47,233 bases of DNA from a virus: positions 1-47,233 of the IMG/VR virus record IMGVR_UViG_3300036846_000382; one strand, given 5' to 3'. The position numbers were made by a program, and so were the translations under genes. Positions 15,684-23,451 of the stretch are shown here, in pieces. How positions within the stretch are numbered: the first letter of the stretch is position 1; every line of letters begins with the position of its first letter. The notes beneath the pieces are model-generated. The model did not search any database and was not told the origin of the DNA. It worked only from the letters and a program-made list of their open reading frames with translations.

Positions 15684-16776
15684 AAGCTACGACGACCGAC
15701 ACGGCAAACCGCGCAACTATTTCCGTCGTCCCGGCTTCCCGAAGATCACCCTGCCGCGTGACCGCGGATCGGTCGAGTTCGCGATAGCCTACGGTGCCGC
15801 GCTCGCCGGAAATATGCCGATCCAGCCAGCCCCGGTAAGCTCGCGTCACGCGAAGGCCCGCCGCGGTACGACCGCGGAGGCGATCCACCAATATCTCGGA
15901 TCGTCCGGGTTCTCGCGGGACCGCGCCGCCTCGACGCTGAACCGCGAGCGGCATTTTCTCAACGAGTTCGCCAAGGCGTTCGGTGCGCTGCCGCTCGAAC
16001 GGCATACGACGAAATCCCTCGGCGAGTGCCTTGCCGGTAAGAAGGCAAATACGGTCCGCGGACAGGTCGCTTGCCTGCGCGGATTTTTCGGCTGGGCGGC
16101 GATGGCGCTGCCGGTCGGCGCGGGTTTATTAAAGACCGATCCCGCGGCCGGACTAACGAAGCCGAAGCAGGAGGTCAGCGAGGACGGACTCCCCTGCTGG
16201 GAGCCGGAGGAGATCGCGCAATATCGCGCGTACTGGCCCTATGGCACGATCCAACGGCTCGCCTTCGAGTTGTACCTTTGCACCGGCGGACGTGGCGTTG
16301 ATGTGGTTGAACTCGGCTGGCACTCGTTACGCGAGGGCGGGGCAAAGCTGTGGTATCGGCCGCTCAAGACCAAGATGCACAAGATCGAGTGCCTGATTCG
16401 AATCCCTCCCGCGCTACGCGAAGCGCTCGATCTTTTGCCGCGGACCTTACCGACTACCGCGATACCGCAGCCGGCTTTTATCGGGCTGACGAAGAGCGGA
16501 ACGCGGTACTCCCGGCAGAACCTCGCGGACAATATGAAGCTATGGGTTGCCGAAGCGGGCATTAAACGCAAGGAGGGCCGCCAGCTTACGCCGCACGGTC
16601 TGCGCAAGGCACTCGTCTGCTACTTCCTAGCGAAAGGGATTGCTCCGCAGTACATCGCCGGCTGGACCGGCCAATCAGTCGCGACGGTTCTCAACTACGG
16701 CCGGAACTACGGCCGGGCTGACGCCGCCGAGCGCGCCTATGAGGGCTCATTCGGCGAGATGGAGTTAGCCGCATGA
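15646..16776 (+). CDS. int: Tyrosine integrase
   Basis: 376 aa from ATG 15646 with an AAGGAA site. N-terminal arm-binding/SAM-like region (about 70-160), catalytic domain from about 185. Active-site residues: R216 (TGGRGVDVVEL), K241/K243 (KTKMHK), H317-x2-R320 (TPHGLRKA), W340 in place of the second His (GWTG), and Tyr351 or Tyr355 (NYGRNYGRAD). These are complete for a functional enzyme that integrates and excises the phage. An attachment site was not recognised near it; there is no intergenic room directly downstream. Confidence 0.93.
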   Translation: MTAADPVRLHFVKSYDDRHGKPRNYFRRPGFPKITLPRDRGSVEFAIAYGAALAGNMPIQPAPVSSRHAKARRGTTAEAIHQYLGSSGFSRDRAASTLNRERHFLNEFAKAFGALPLERHTTKSLGECLAGKKANTVRGQVACLRGFFGWAAMALPVGAGLLKTDPAAGLTKPKQEVSEDGLPCWEPEEIAQYRAYWPYGTIQRLAFELYLCTGGRGVDVVELGWHSLREGGAKLWYRPLKTKMHKIECLIRIPPALREALDLLPRTLPTTAIPQPAFIGLTKSGTRYSRQNLADNMKLWVAEAGIKRKEGRQLTPHGLRKALVCYFLAKGIAPQYIAGWTGQSVATVLNYGRNYGRADAAERAYEGSFGEMELAA

Positions 16777-17198
16777 ATACGGCAAAGCCGCCCCTATCAG
16801 CTAAGCACCTATTGCGTGGTTTTCTCATAGTCGCCGCGCTTGGCGGAATTATCTATGCTGCGACGTCACCGCCGGAACCGCCGGAACCGCCGACGCCGGA
16901 AGCTACGGCACGCGCGGCCGAAGCCGACGCCTGGAAGAAGGCCCGTGACCACGATCTTGAGATTCTCTACGAGAGCGGCACGCGTTTCGTCGAATCGGGC
17001 GCGCTAAAATACAGCGTCTCCGGCTGGCAACAATCACTGGACGTTACGCTACCGAACCTATCAGCCGCGCTGGCGTCGAAACTCTCTCAGATCGGATGCG
17101 GCCACCCCACGCAATTGCGGCTAGAGGGATGGAGCCTACGCGTCTATCTGGTCGACGGTCAGCTAGCGGCTCAGTGCAAGTTCGGGAGCGCACCATGA
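16773..17198 (+). CDS. Membrane-anchored hypothetical protein (141 aa)
   Basis: 141 aa, ATGA overlap with int. One N-terminal membrane helix (LLRGFLIVAALGGIIYAA, about 13-30), then a Pro/Glu linker (PPEPPEPPTPE) and a soluble domain with two Cys (about 109 and 136). Predicted N-in, C-out topology would place the domain in the periplasm. Might be a lysogenic surface or exclusion factor; this is only position-based conjecture. Confidence 0.6.
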   Translation: MNTAKPPLSAKHLLRGFLIVAALGGIIYAATSPPEPPEPPTPEATARAAEADAWKKARDHDLEILYESGTRFVESGALKYSVSGWQQSLDVTLPNLSAALASKLSQIGCGHPTQLRLEGWSLRVYLVDGQLAAQCKFGSAP

Positions 17199-17542
17199 GG
17201 GGCACCGCTCTGATCTACTCTCCCGGCATTGATCAGCCGGAGGTTCACCAATTTCGCATACCGCCTAGCCTCGAATTTCTACAAAAGGCTGTCGGCGGAC
17301 ATATCGAGGCAATCCCCGGTTTCGCGCGGATTAAGTATGGCGGTGAGACGCGAGCCTGCGCTGCCTTCTGTAATGAAGAGGGCAAGCTGGAAGGGTTATC
17401 GCCTAATTACCGCGCGACGGCGCTGTGGCACGCAGTCTTGCCGGCACCCGGCCTGTTAGGTCGCGATAGCAAGCTGCTCGATATCCTCTGCGGTCCGGTG
17501 ATCGTCCTCTTCGGCGACGCGGAATTTATGGAGAGCCTCTGA
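17195..17542 (+). CDS. DUF3846 domain protein (115 aa)
   Basis: Start chosen at ATG 17195 (ATGA overlap). 115 aa matching DUF3846: a beta-strand start, FLQKAVGGHIEAIPGF, CAAFCNEEGKLEGLSPNYRAT, and ILCGPVIVLFGD. DUF3846 proteins are small cytoplasmic proteins common in phages and plasmids, function unknown. Confidence 0.8.
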   Translation: MRGTALIYSPGIDQPEVHQFRIPPSLEFLQKAVGGHIEAIPGFARIKYGGETRACAAFCNEEGKLEGLSPNYRATALWHAVLPAPGLLGRDSKLLDILCGPVIVLFGDAEFMESL

Positions 17543-18048
17543 TGGCAGCGCCTCCCCTAACCGTCATGCTCGATGGCGGCGAAGCCCACGTTCGAAACAT
17601 CCTCCTAAAGCGCGGCGAGAAGCAGCTTACTCCGCTGTATCACTTATTCGGCCCTCCCGGCGGCGATCACGCGATCATCCCCTGCCAGTTTCAGAGCGAG
17701 ATCCAGAAACAGATTATGCTCGCCGAGGTCCGCGAGATCGCGCGGAAGATGGGCGCGGTCGCCGCGCTCTTTATGACCGAAAGCTGGATGGTGAAGATTG
17801 ATCAGCGGTCCTCATGGCACGCGCGCCGGATGCTCGAAACGATGGACCCGCCGTCACAGCATCCCGACCGTATCGAGGCCGTGACCATTGCCGCGACCGA
17901 CGGCACCGAGAAAGCTATGCGGGTGCTACAGATTATCCGCAACCGTCCGGGCGGGAAGATTGTGTCACTGATAGAGGAACCGCCACCAGAGGACATACTA
18001 AGCCGCTTTCTCGATGGCATCCTGCCGCCGCGGGAGCCGCCGCCGTGA
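17542..18048 (+). CDS. Hypothetical protein (168 aa)
   Basis: 168 aa, one-base overlap with the previous gene (TGATG). Alpha/beta protein: IMLAEVREIARKMGAVAALFMTESWMV looks like a helix-strand pair, and an EAVTIAATDGTEKAM segment another. Pro-rich end overlaps the next gene by GTGA. No family recognised, though the layout is common in phage genomes. Confidence 0.6.
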   Translation: MAAPPLTVMLDGGEAHVRNILLKRGEKQLTPLYHLFGPPGGDHAIIPCQFQSEIQKQIMLAEVREIARKMGAVAALFMTESWMVKIDQRSSWHARRMLETMDPPSQHPDRIEAVTIAATDGTEKAMRVLQIIRNRPGGKIVSLIEEPPPEDILSRFLDGILPPREPPP

Positions 18049-18605
18049 AGCGCACCTGCGGAAGCTGCACGCTCTGCTGCGAACTCGTCGCCGTCCGCGA
18101 GATCGCGAAAAAATCATTCCACGATTGTCCGCATCGCCGAGGCCCGCCGGCTGCGGTGCCGGGCTGCGGCATTTACGCGAGCCGGCCCCATTCCTGCGCG
18201 GGGTGGTCCTGCGTCTGGCTGACTAGCGATCCGGCCGAGTGGCGCGATGAAGAGCGGCCGGATCGCGTCGGCTTCGTCGTAGACGAGCTAGTAGACCTTA
18301 TTCGCATCAACGGAGTCGAACAACCGGCGGCACAGATTTGGGTCCAGCGCGGTTATGACGACGCGTGGTCGCGCGATCCGGCGGCGGCGATCATCCAGGG
18401 ATTGATCGCGAAGGGTCTGGCCGTCCTGTGGCGGCTCTACCCCGGCACGCACGCGATGACCTTTCACAAGGTCGGCGACCGTATCGCGCGCTCGCTGCCG
18501 ACGCCGCATGTGAAGGAAGAATTACTCGGCGATGAAGTTCACCGCTCGCGCCGCGTCGCCGAGATCGCGGCCGAGCGAAATCAGAAAAGGACGAGAACCC
18601 GATGA
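18045..18605 (+). CDS. YkgJ-type cysteine cluster protein (186 aa)
   Basis: GTG start at 18045 overlapping the previous stop; 186 aa. N-terminal CGSCTLCCELVAV (4-16), then CPHR, GCGIY and SRPHSCAGWSCVW give eight Cys in about 60 residues, the YkgJ zinc/iron-chelating pattern. The rest is helical with a basic tail. Cellular relatives bind iron or zinc; their biological role is unsettled. Such genes turn up in phages of Rhizobiales. Confidence 0.75.
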   Translation: MKRTCGSCTLCCELVAVREIAKKSFHDCPHRRGPPAAVPGCGIYASRPHSCAGWSCVWLTSDPAEWRDEERPDRVGFVVDELVDLIRINGVEQPAAQIWVQRGYDDAWSRDPAAAIIQGLIAKGLAVLWRLYPGTHAMTFHKVGDRIARSLPTPHVKEELLGDEVHRSRRVAEIAAERNQKRTRTR

Positions 18606-18862
18606 CACCCTGCAAGTTCGTTTTTATCGACAGCCCGCCATTTGACGGCTTCGCCCAAGGTACGACGTGGAACGGCTTCGATAACGTTGCCGTGACGCCG
18701 GAGGTTTTACGCGAGATCGTCGCGTGGTTCCGCGAAGGATCAGCTGATGATCCCGACATGGAAGAGGCTAACCAAGAGATGCTCGATATCGAGCCGATGG
18801 CGAACGGCCTGATCTCGCTGGCCTACGGCTACGCGACGGTAATCGTGGAGATAGAGGTATGA
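18602..18862 (+). CDS. Hypothetical protein (86 aa)
   Basis: 86 aa, ATGA overlap. Starts with FVFIDSPPFDGF and has a helix EVLREIVAWFRE and closing strand AYGYATVIVEIEV. No family recognised. Coupled to the next gene by ATGA. Confidence 0.6.
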   Translation: MTPCKFVFIDSPPFDGFAQGTTWNGFDNVAVTPEVLREIVAWFREGSADDPDMEEANQEMLDIEPMANGLISLAYGYATVIVEIEV

Positions 18863-19065
18863 CCGAATACGCGTTCGACATCAAACTGTGGGCCGTCGCC
18901 CGCATCACCGCCAACAGCGAGGCAGAAGCACGCAAGCTGCTAAGCACGATCAACTGCATCGACCTCGACTACAACGACCGCTTCGCCGTTGTGCTGAGCG
19001 AGGCTAGCATCGAGGATGACGGCGGCGAGAGCGAGCTATTCGAGATCGACGGGAAGCCGGCCTAA
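18859..19065 (+). CDS. Hypothetical protein (68 aa)
   Basis: 68 aa. Strand-helix-strand start (YAFDIKLWAVARITANSEAEARKLL) as in small DpnD/PcfM-like ferredoxin-like phage folds, then an acidic end (DDGGESELFEID). Last gene before a structured gap. Function unknown. Confidence 0.6.
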   Translation: MTEYAFDIKLWAVARITANSEAEARKLLSTINCIDLDYNDRFAVVLSEASIEDDGGESELFEIDGKPA

Positions 19066-19070
19066 CAGCG

Positions 19071-19167
19071 AGGAGGGACCGCTACGCAGCCCGCCTAGCG
19101 TGGGGAACGGTATCGGCCGCTAGTACCCTACCGGCCGGGGCTTCCAGCAGCCAGCAGCGGTCCTCCT
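19071..19167. repeat. Long-range inverted repeat before the 19193 gene
   Basis: AGGAGGGACCGCT (19071-19083) pairs with AGCGGTCCTCCT (19156-19167) with one bulged G, enclosing 72 nt that contain the 31-bp element and its hairpin. In RNA it would close a branched leader ending about 25 nt before the start codon. Confidence 0.6.
19104..19134 (+). repeat. 31-bp dispersed element, copy 1
   Basis: GGAACGGTATCGGCCGCTAG, spacer TACC, then CTACCGG. Copy 2 upstream of terL (44448-44478, - strand) is identical at 25 of 27 positions outside the 4-nt spacer. Arms CCGCTAG/CTACCGG form a hairpin with the same internal mismatch in both copies. It lies about 58 bases before the ATG at 19193. Confidence 0.7.
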
Positions 19168-19192
19168 AGCTGACCCACCAGGAGAATAGAAA

Positions 19193-19528
19193 ATGGAACG
19201 GCTTCCACAGATCACCGATGCCGAGGCGCGCTACGTCGCTGAACGGTTATACGAAACCGAAATGCAGCACGTCTCATTCGAGGCGGCAAAGGTTCTCGTC
19301 TTCGCGGTTAAGCTGCATCTGCTGAAACGTAAATGGCCGACCCGCCAGGGAGCGTCGAGACATATCGGCGTATCATTGCCACTTCACGACATGGTCATTA
19401 GCCAGCGGACCGCGAGCGGTCATCTCAAGCTCACGGTGGTAACAAACCGAGGGATAGTCAGGCGCTATCTCAAGCCGAGTGACGAATTGATCGCCTGGGT
19501 TTCGGAAATTACCCCAAACGAGGGTTAG
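19193..19528 (+). CDS. Hypothetical protein (111 aa)
   Basis: 111 aa, AGGAG site 10 nt upstream. N-terminal helices (AEARYVAERLYETEMQHVSFEAAKVLVFAVKLHLL) then a beta-rich half. No family recognised. It has its own leader with the long inverted repeat and the 31-bp element, and its stop codon lies inside the first GGTTAGACA repeat, so it appears separately regulated from the operon upstream. Confidence 0.6.
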   Translation: MERLPQITDAEARYVAERLYETEMQHVSFEAAKVLVFAVKLHLLKRKWPTRQGASRHIGVSLPLHDMVISQRTASGHLKLTVVTNRGIVRRYLKPSDELIAWVSEITPNEG

Positions 19529-19692
19529 ACAAACCGGGCTGATTTTAACGAGGTGACTAGGGGGTTAGACAGTAGTAAGTGCTTGTTTTCCCCGCAATCC
19601 GGTAGTCCACCACAGAGTAACGGACAAGCCCAAACCCTAGCATTTCCGCGGCTTTCTCAGCTAGGTTAGACAGTCACTTCTGAGGTTAGACA
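19523..19692 (+). repeat. Four GGTTAGACA direct repeats
   Basis: Copies at 19523-19531, 19563-19571, 19664-19672 and 19684-19692; start-to-start distances 40, 101 and 20 bases, all close to multiples of 10, so same-face binding is possible. The first overlaps the TAG stop of the preceding gene. Confidence 0.75.
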
Positions 19693-19826
19693 TCAACCGA
19701 CTGAGCGCCAGCCATAAGAGTAGCAACGGGCTCGGCGCTCGGGTAGAGCTAGGCCACTCTTTCAGGGGCGGATCTCATGAGAAGTGAGCGACTTGCTTCT
19801 CGCTGGGCTCGCCACGCGGGGCCAAG
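19529..19826. other. Intergenic region with repeats before the methyltransferase
   Basis: About 298 bases. Holds three of the four GGTTAGACA repeats, a possible GAGAAG / CTTCTC hairpin near 19780-19802, and a 17-codon frame (19777-19830) that overlaps the methyltransferase start by ATGA. No intrinsic terminator was seen. Confidence 0.5.
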
Positions 19827-20420
19827 ATGACTTATACTTTCGCCGATGATTGGTTCAGCCCTAACCTCCCGAACTTCACGCGATTCCTGTTAGACGAAGC
19901 AGACCCGCCGCTCGCGGGCTCTCCTTGTCGGCTGCTTGAAGTCGGGGCTCATGAGGGCCGCGCCACGACATGGTTGGCGGACAATCTGCTGGCCCATCCC
20001 GAGTCTCGCCTCGACACGCTCGACTTGACTCTGCTCTCCGCGCTGCACGCCAACGTCGCAGCAACCGGGCGCGCCGGTCAAATTTCGCTGTATGAAGGTA
20101 ACTCCGAGGAGATCCTGCGACAGCTTCCCATGGCGACCTATGATTTTATCTATGTGGATGCCTCGCACCAGACGATTGATGTTCTGACTGACGCGGTCCT
20201 CGCCTTCGCGCTGGCAAAACCGGGCAGCTTGATCGCGTTCGATGATTACGAATGGGATCATCCGCCGTGGAATGAATACGGCGTGCCGAAACCCGCGCTC
20301 GACGCGTTCCTCAGCCTCTATGCCTATCCCGAACGGTATAAGCCGGTAGTCTCGGTGCTGCTCAAGCAGTGGCAGCTATGGGTTCGCAAACTGTCGAGAA
20401 GGCCCTGGGGGAACTGGTGA
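19827..20420 (+). CDS. Class I SAM-dependent methyltransferase (Methyltransf_24-like)
   Basis: 197 aa. Motif I is LLEVGAHEGRATTWLAD (37-53); LDTLDLT forms the acidic strand-2 end; FIYVDASHQTIDVLTDAVLA (111-130) and GSLIAFDDYEW are motifs of the Methyltransf_24/CmcI-like group that methylates sugars and small molecules. No DNA MTase motif (such as DPPY or PCQ) is present. It ends 8 bases before the convergent tail-fibre gene; a role in altering a surface glycan or receptor in the lysogen is possible. Fold is secure; substrate unknown. Confidence 0.85.
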   Translation: MTYTFADDWFSPNLPNFTRFLLDEADPPLAGSPCRLLEVGAHEGRATTWLADNLLAHPESRLDTLDLTLLSALHANVAATGRAGQISLYEGNSEEILRQLPMATYDFIYVDASHQTIDVLTDAVLAFALAKPGSLIAFDDYEWDHPPWNEYGVPKPALDAFLSLYAYPERYKPVVSVLLKQWQLWVRKLSRRPWGNW

Positions 20421-20428
20421 TCCAGCGT

Positions 20429-21463
20429 TCATCCCCGATATGAGCCATAAGTGGTTGCGTCAGCCGTGCCGGCGATTGATCCGGGGAAGAAGTTCGCGCC
20501 GCCGCCGATCACGGAAATCTGCCCGCCGCTTACCGCCGTATACCGAGTGCCTACCGCGGTGCCGGTAAAGTGAAAGTTCGCAGGTAGTAAAAAAATGACA
20601 CCGTTGGCTTCACTGGCGGCAAAGGCGCTGCTGAAGTTCGGCGAGCCCGCGAGGGTAATAGTTACTGTGATGTTCGGAAATTGCCCGATTGTCCCGTTAC
20701 TTTGTGCATATAGATGCACCGTAGCACCGGCGCTGATCGAGTAGTTGCTGTCGATATAGACCATGCCGCCACCGACGCTGAAAATCTGCGCTCCCGTGCA
20801 AGAAGCAAAAATCACCGGCTGGTCGATCGTAACATCAGAATTGTTGCAAGCCAGACCATGCGAGCTAGCGTTGCCGGTTGAGCTGAGGGTAAGCCCTCGC
20901 ACGGTGATACTGGACGCTACGGCGTAGATCGAGGAAACCCACGCGGCAGAGCTGTGCACGGTGACGTTGGCCGGCGCGGCAATGTTGCCCTGAAAAACCA
21001 CTTGGCCGCCGCCCATCGGAATCCCTTGGCACACGACCGGCGAATAGGTCCCGTCGGCGATGTGGACGGTGATTGTGTTATTGCCGCAATCCAGCCGCGC
21101 CATGATGTAATTCCAGGCCGCTTGCAAGGTGGCTAAGGGAGTGCTCGGCGTCAGGCCGTCATTGGTGTCGCTGCCGGTCGTGGCAACGTAAAGATCGAAT
21201 GCGCCGGTGAGCCGCTGCCGGGTATTCTTGCGCATCAGATCGAGGATAGCGGTGATGACCTGATTATTGGTTGTCTTGCTCGGCGTCATGGCATCGGCCG
21301 AGAGGATCGCGAGCAGCTCCTCCTGCACCGTATTGAGCCAATCGGCCTCGACAATAGTTGCGGACTGACCGCCAATCGTGCCGGTCGTAAAGAAGCCGGG
21401 CTGACCTGGAGCTTTCGCCGTTGGCAAAGTCGTCGATGCGGTCGTGTTGTCAATTCGGTGCAT
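20429..21463 (-). CDS. Tail fibre/tailspike with beta-helix domain
   Basis: Start chosen at ATG 21463 (MHRIDNTTAS), which overlaps the upstream fibre stop by 14 nt; 344 aa. N-terminus (1-85) has the phage tail-fibre opening PGFFTTGTIGG...TIVEADWLNTVQEELL. From about residue 90, DLYVATTGSDTNDG begins a pectate-lyase-like right-handed beta-helix built from strand repeats rich in T/S/G/N. Such domains bind or cut surface polysaccharide. Last gene of the leftward late unit and the likely adhesin; no catalytic residues identified. Confidence 0.85.
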   Translation of the reverse strand: MHRIDNTTASTTLPTAKAPGQPGFFTTGTIGGQSATIVEADWLNTVQEELLAILSADAMTPSKTTNNQVITAILDLMRKNTRQRLTGAFDLYVATTGSDTNDGLTPSTPLATLQAAWNYIMARLDCGNNTITVHIADGTYSPVVCQGIPMGGGQVVFQGNIAAPANVTVHSSAAWVSSIYAVASSITVRGLTLSSTGNASSHGLACNNSDVTIDQPVIFASCTGAQIFSVGGGMVYIDSNYSISAGATVHLYAQSNGTIGQFPNITVTITLAGSPNFSSAFAASEANGVIFLLPANFHFTGTAVGTRYTAVSGGQISVIGGGANFFPGSIAGTADATTYGSYRG

Positions 21464-22769
21464 TTGGTTTTCCCTCTTTGCCTTCAAGCGCTGCCAGCCG
21501 AAGGTCAATCTCCTTTAAGGCATTCAAAATTGCGTAGATTGCCCGTCCAGGGTCGACCGTCTTAACCCGCATTTCGGGGTCGCTGCTGTCGCCTCGCAGA
21601 TCGGTTTCGCCGACGAGTTCCGGCATGATTTTTTCAACGTCTTGGGCGACGAGCCCGTATTGCCAGTTATCATTCGTGGAGCCGGCAATCTCATTGTATT
21701 TGAAGGTCACAGGTTCCAGTTGCCGGATTGCGTCAAGCCCCGTCGTATAGGCGCTGATGTTTCGTTTGAGGCGGCGATCTGACAATGACCCCCACGTTCC
21801 GGTCGTGCACAGGCATGTGCCATCGGTCGCGATTTGCAATCGCGCCGCGTTCGCCGACGTATCAAAAATGAGATAGGCGAGGTTCGAGCCGATAATCCCG
21901 GCCCTCCATTGCCGCTGGCCGATGACGCTGTATTGGATAAAGTTATCGACCCCGGCCCCCGAGTTGGCGATGAAGCTAATGCCGCCAGCGCCGTTAGCGG
22001 TGACTGAGCCATTCGCCGTGAAGGAGCCCGTGTTAACGGTGCCGAGCGAGCTTGTACCGTTGACGGTCAGGTTGCCGGTCACGGTGCCGCCGGCGGTCAA
22101 TAGGTAGCCGCCGAGGGCATTGGCGACAAAGCCACAAGTAGCCAGTTGAGCCGTCGCGGACCCTTGTGCAGCAGTTGGCGCGGTCGGCGAGCCACTGAAC
22201 ACCGGAGAGGCCAGGGGCGCGAGCGGCGAGACTGCATTGTCGACATAGGTTTTCGTCGAGGCGTGTAACCCGGCGGTCGGCGGACCCGAGAGTGTCAGCA
22301 ATCCGCTCATAGTGTCGCCGGCGCGTTGCACCGCGCCGGTTGCTGTCACCGAGATCGCATCGACATACTGCTTTGTTGTCGCGCCGAGAGCGGCACCGGG
22401 AGCCGGATCGGCGGATAGAATCAAGGGGCCGGTCATGGTACTGCCGGCGAGCGGCACGGCTGCGACCCAGGCTCCCGCATGTCGCCCATAGGTGTTGGCA
22501 TCGGCTGGCGCCTCTGGGATGCCGCCGCCGCCGCCGCCACCATGAGCATCGACATAATCCTTAGTTGCCGGCATCCGGCCATCGGTCGGATCGTTGTAGA
22601 GGTACATCGGGCCGCTCATACGACCACCGCCGGTTGCCAAGAAGGGACCGCCAGCAGTCACGGTCTGGAGATTGCTGATCTCGGTCTTAGCTATGCTGAA
22701 ATTCGACCGTACCGAATCGGTCGTCGGCATCCCGGTTACCGGCTTGGTTTCATCGATCTGGCTAGACAT
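21450..22769 (-). CDS. Tail fibre with S74 chaperone domain
   Basis: Start chosen at ATG 22769 (ATGTCTAG overlap with the upstream gene); 439 aa. N-terminal KPVTGMPTTDSVRSNFSIAKTEI module, then triplicated (T)K-x-YVD repeats (about 80-175), a Gly/Thr-rich shaft, and a C-terminal S74 chaperone (about 325-425) with Ser330-Asp and Lys335 for self-cleavage, GLVAQDVEKIMPELV, and a final coiled coil. S74 domains trimerise fibres and are then cut off. The C-terminal region is clearly homologous to that of the spike protein 25112-27088. Confidence 0.9.
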   Translation of the reverse strand: MSSQIDETKPVTGMPTTDSVRSNFSIAKTEISNLQTVTAGGPFLATGGGRMSGPMYLYNDPTDGRMPATKDYVDAHGGGGGGGIPEAPADANTYGRHAGAWVAAVPLAGSTMTGPLILSADPAPGAALGATTKQYVDAISVTATGAVQRAGDTMSGLLTLSGPPTAGLHASTKTYVDNAVSPLAPLASPVFSGSPTAPTAAQGSATAQLATCGFVANALGGYLLTAGGTVTGNLTVNGTSSLGTVNTGSFTANGSVTANGAGGISFIANSGAGVDNFIQYSVIGQRQWRAGIIGSNLAYLIFDTSANAARLQIATDGTCLCTTGTWGSLSDRRLKRNISAYTTGLDAIRQLEPVTFKYNEIAGSTNDNWQYGLVAQDVEKIMPELVGETDLRGDSSDPEMRVKTVDPGRAIYAILNALKEIDLRLAALEGKEGKPNAPN

Positions 22770-23451
22770 TGATGGCGATCCCTTCGTCCCAGATCGAGAA
22801 GCCGGTATCCCAGATCGAGTCACCGGCGTCCCAGATCGAACTCCCCAGCGTGTAGGAGAAAACAATTTCGGTGTGTGCCGGCTTGAGCGCCTCGATCACG
22901 CATTCGAGCAGCTTGTTGCCCCACCATGCGAGCGGATCGCCTGCGGTCGAAATGCCGGCATGGAAGTAGATGACCGGCATCGAATGGGAAACCACTTTCC
23001 AGGCGTAGGCCCATTTCTCGTCATAGACCGGATCGCCGGCTTTATTCTGCGAGGCATAGAAGGGGCTATATTCCTCGATCCGAATCTCAAAGCCGAGTTC
23101 GGCGGCAACCCGAATGAAATAGTCGCGGCTTTGTCCGCCGCGCGCCGCGAATTTCGAGCATACGGCGGCGACCCTCTGCGACTGCATCGACACAGGCCCG
23201 GTGCAAGGATCGGGCAGGCCGAGCGTAGCCTCCCATTCCGGCAGCAGCTCGCCCGTCGTGCAGGGAAAAATCTCGCCGATGAGTTGATTGAGTCGAGCCT
23301 GGAGCCGCGTCCATAGCGGCATGAGGGTGAGAAGGTCGGCATCCTCCACAAGACCGATGCCGCGGTGCCAGACGCGCCCGCGCGGCAGGAGCTGTTGAAA
23401 TTGCGCGCGATAATCTTCGGGCCGATATTCCGGCGGCGGATAGGGGTTCAC
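22762..23451 (-). CDS. DUF2313/YmfQ-like baseplate protein (Mu gp48 type)
   Basis: 229 aa. Matches the DUF2313 baseplate family: LLPRGRVWHR near the start, then LLPEWEATLGLPDPC, QSQRVAAVCSKFAARGGQS, and FIRVAAELGFEIRIEE. These proteins follow baseplate J in Mu-like phages and link to fibres. The C-terminus carries three SIWDxG repeats (about 206-224), absent from the usual family. Confidence 0.9.
   Translation of the reverse strand: MNPYPPPEYRPEDYRAQFQQLLPRGRVWHRGIGLVEDADLLTLMPLWTRLQARLNQLIGEIFPCTTGELLPEWEATLGLPDPCTGPVSMQSQRVAAVCSKFAARGGQSRDYFIRVAAELGFEIRIEEYSPFYASQNKAGDPVYDEKWAYAWKVVSHSMPVIYFHAGISTAGDPLAWWGNKLLECVIEALKPAHTEIVFSYTLGSSIWDAGDSIWDTGFSIWDEGIAINV

Noticed and set aside
19523-19692. 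Possible CRISPR-like array from the GGTTAGACA repeats
   Set aside because: Nine-base units, uneven spacing and no spacers of constant length; better seen as binding sites.
19777-19830. 17-codon leader frame overlapping the methyltransferase start by ATGA
   Set aside because: Possible leader peptide, but the ribosome site is weak and nothing else supports it.
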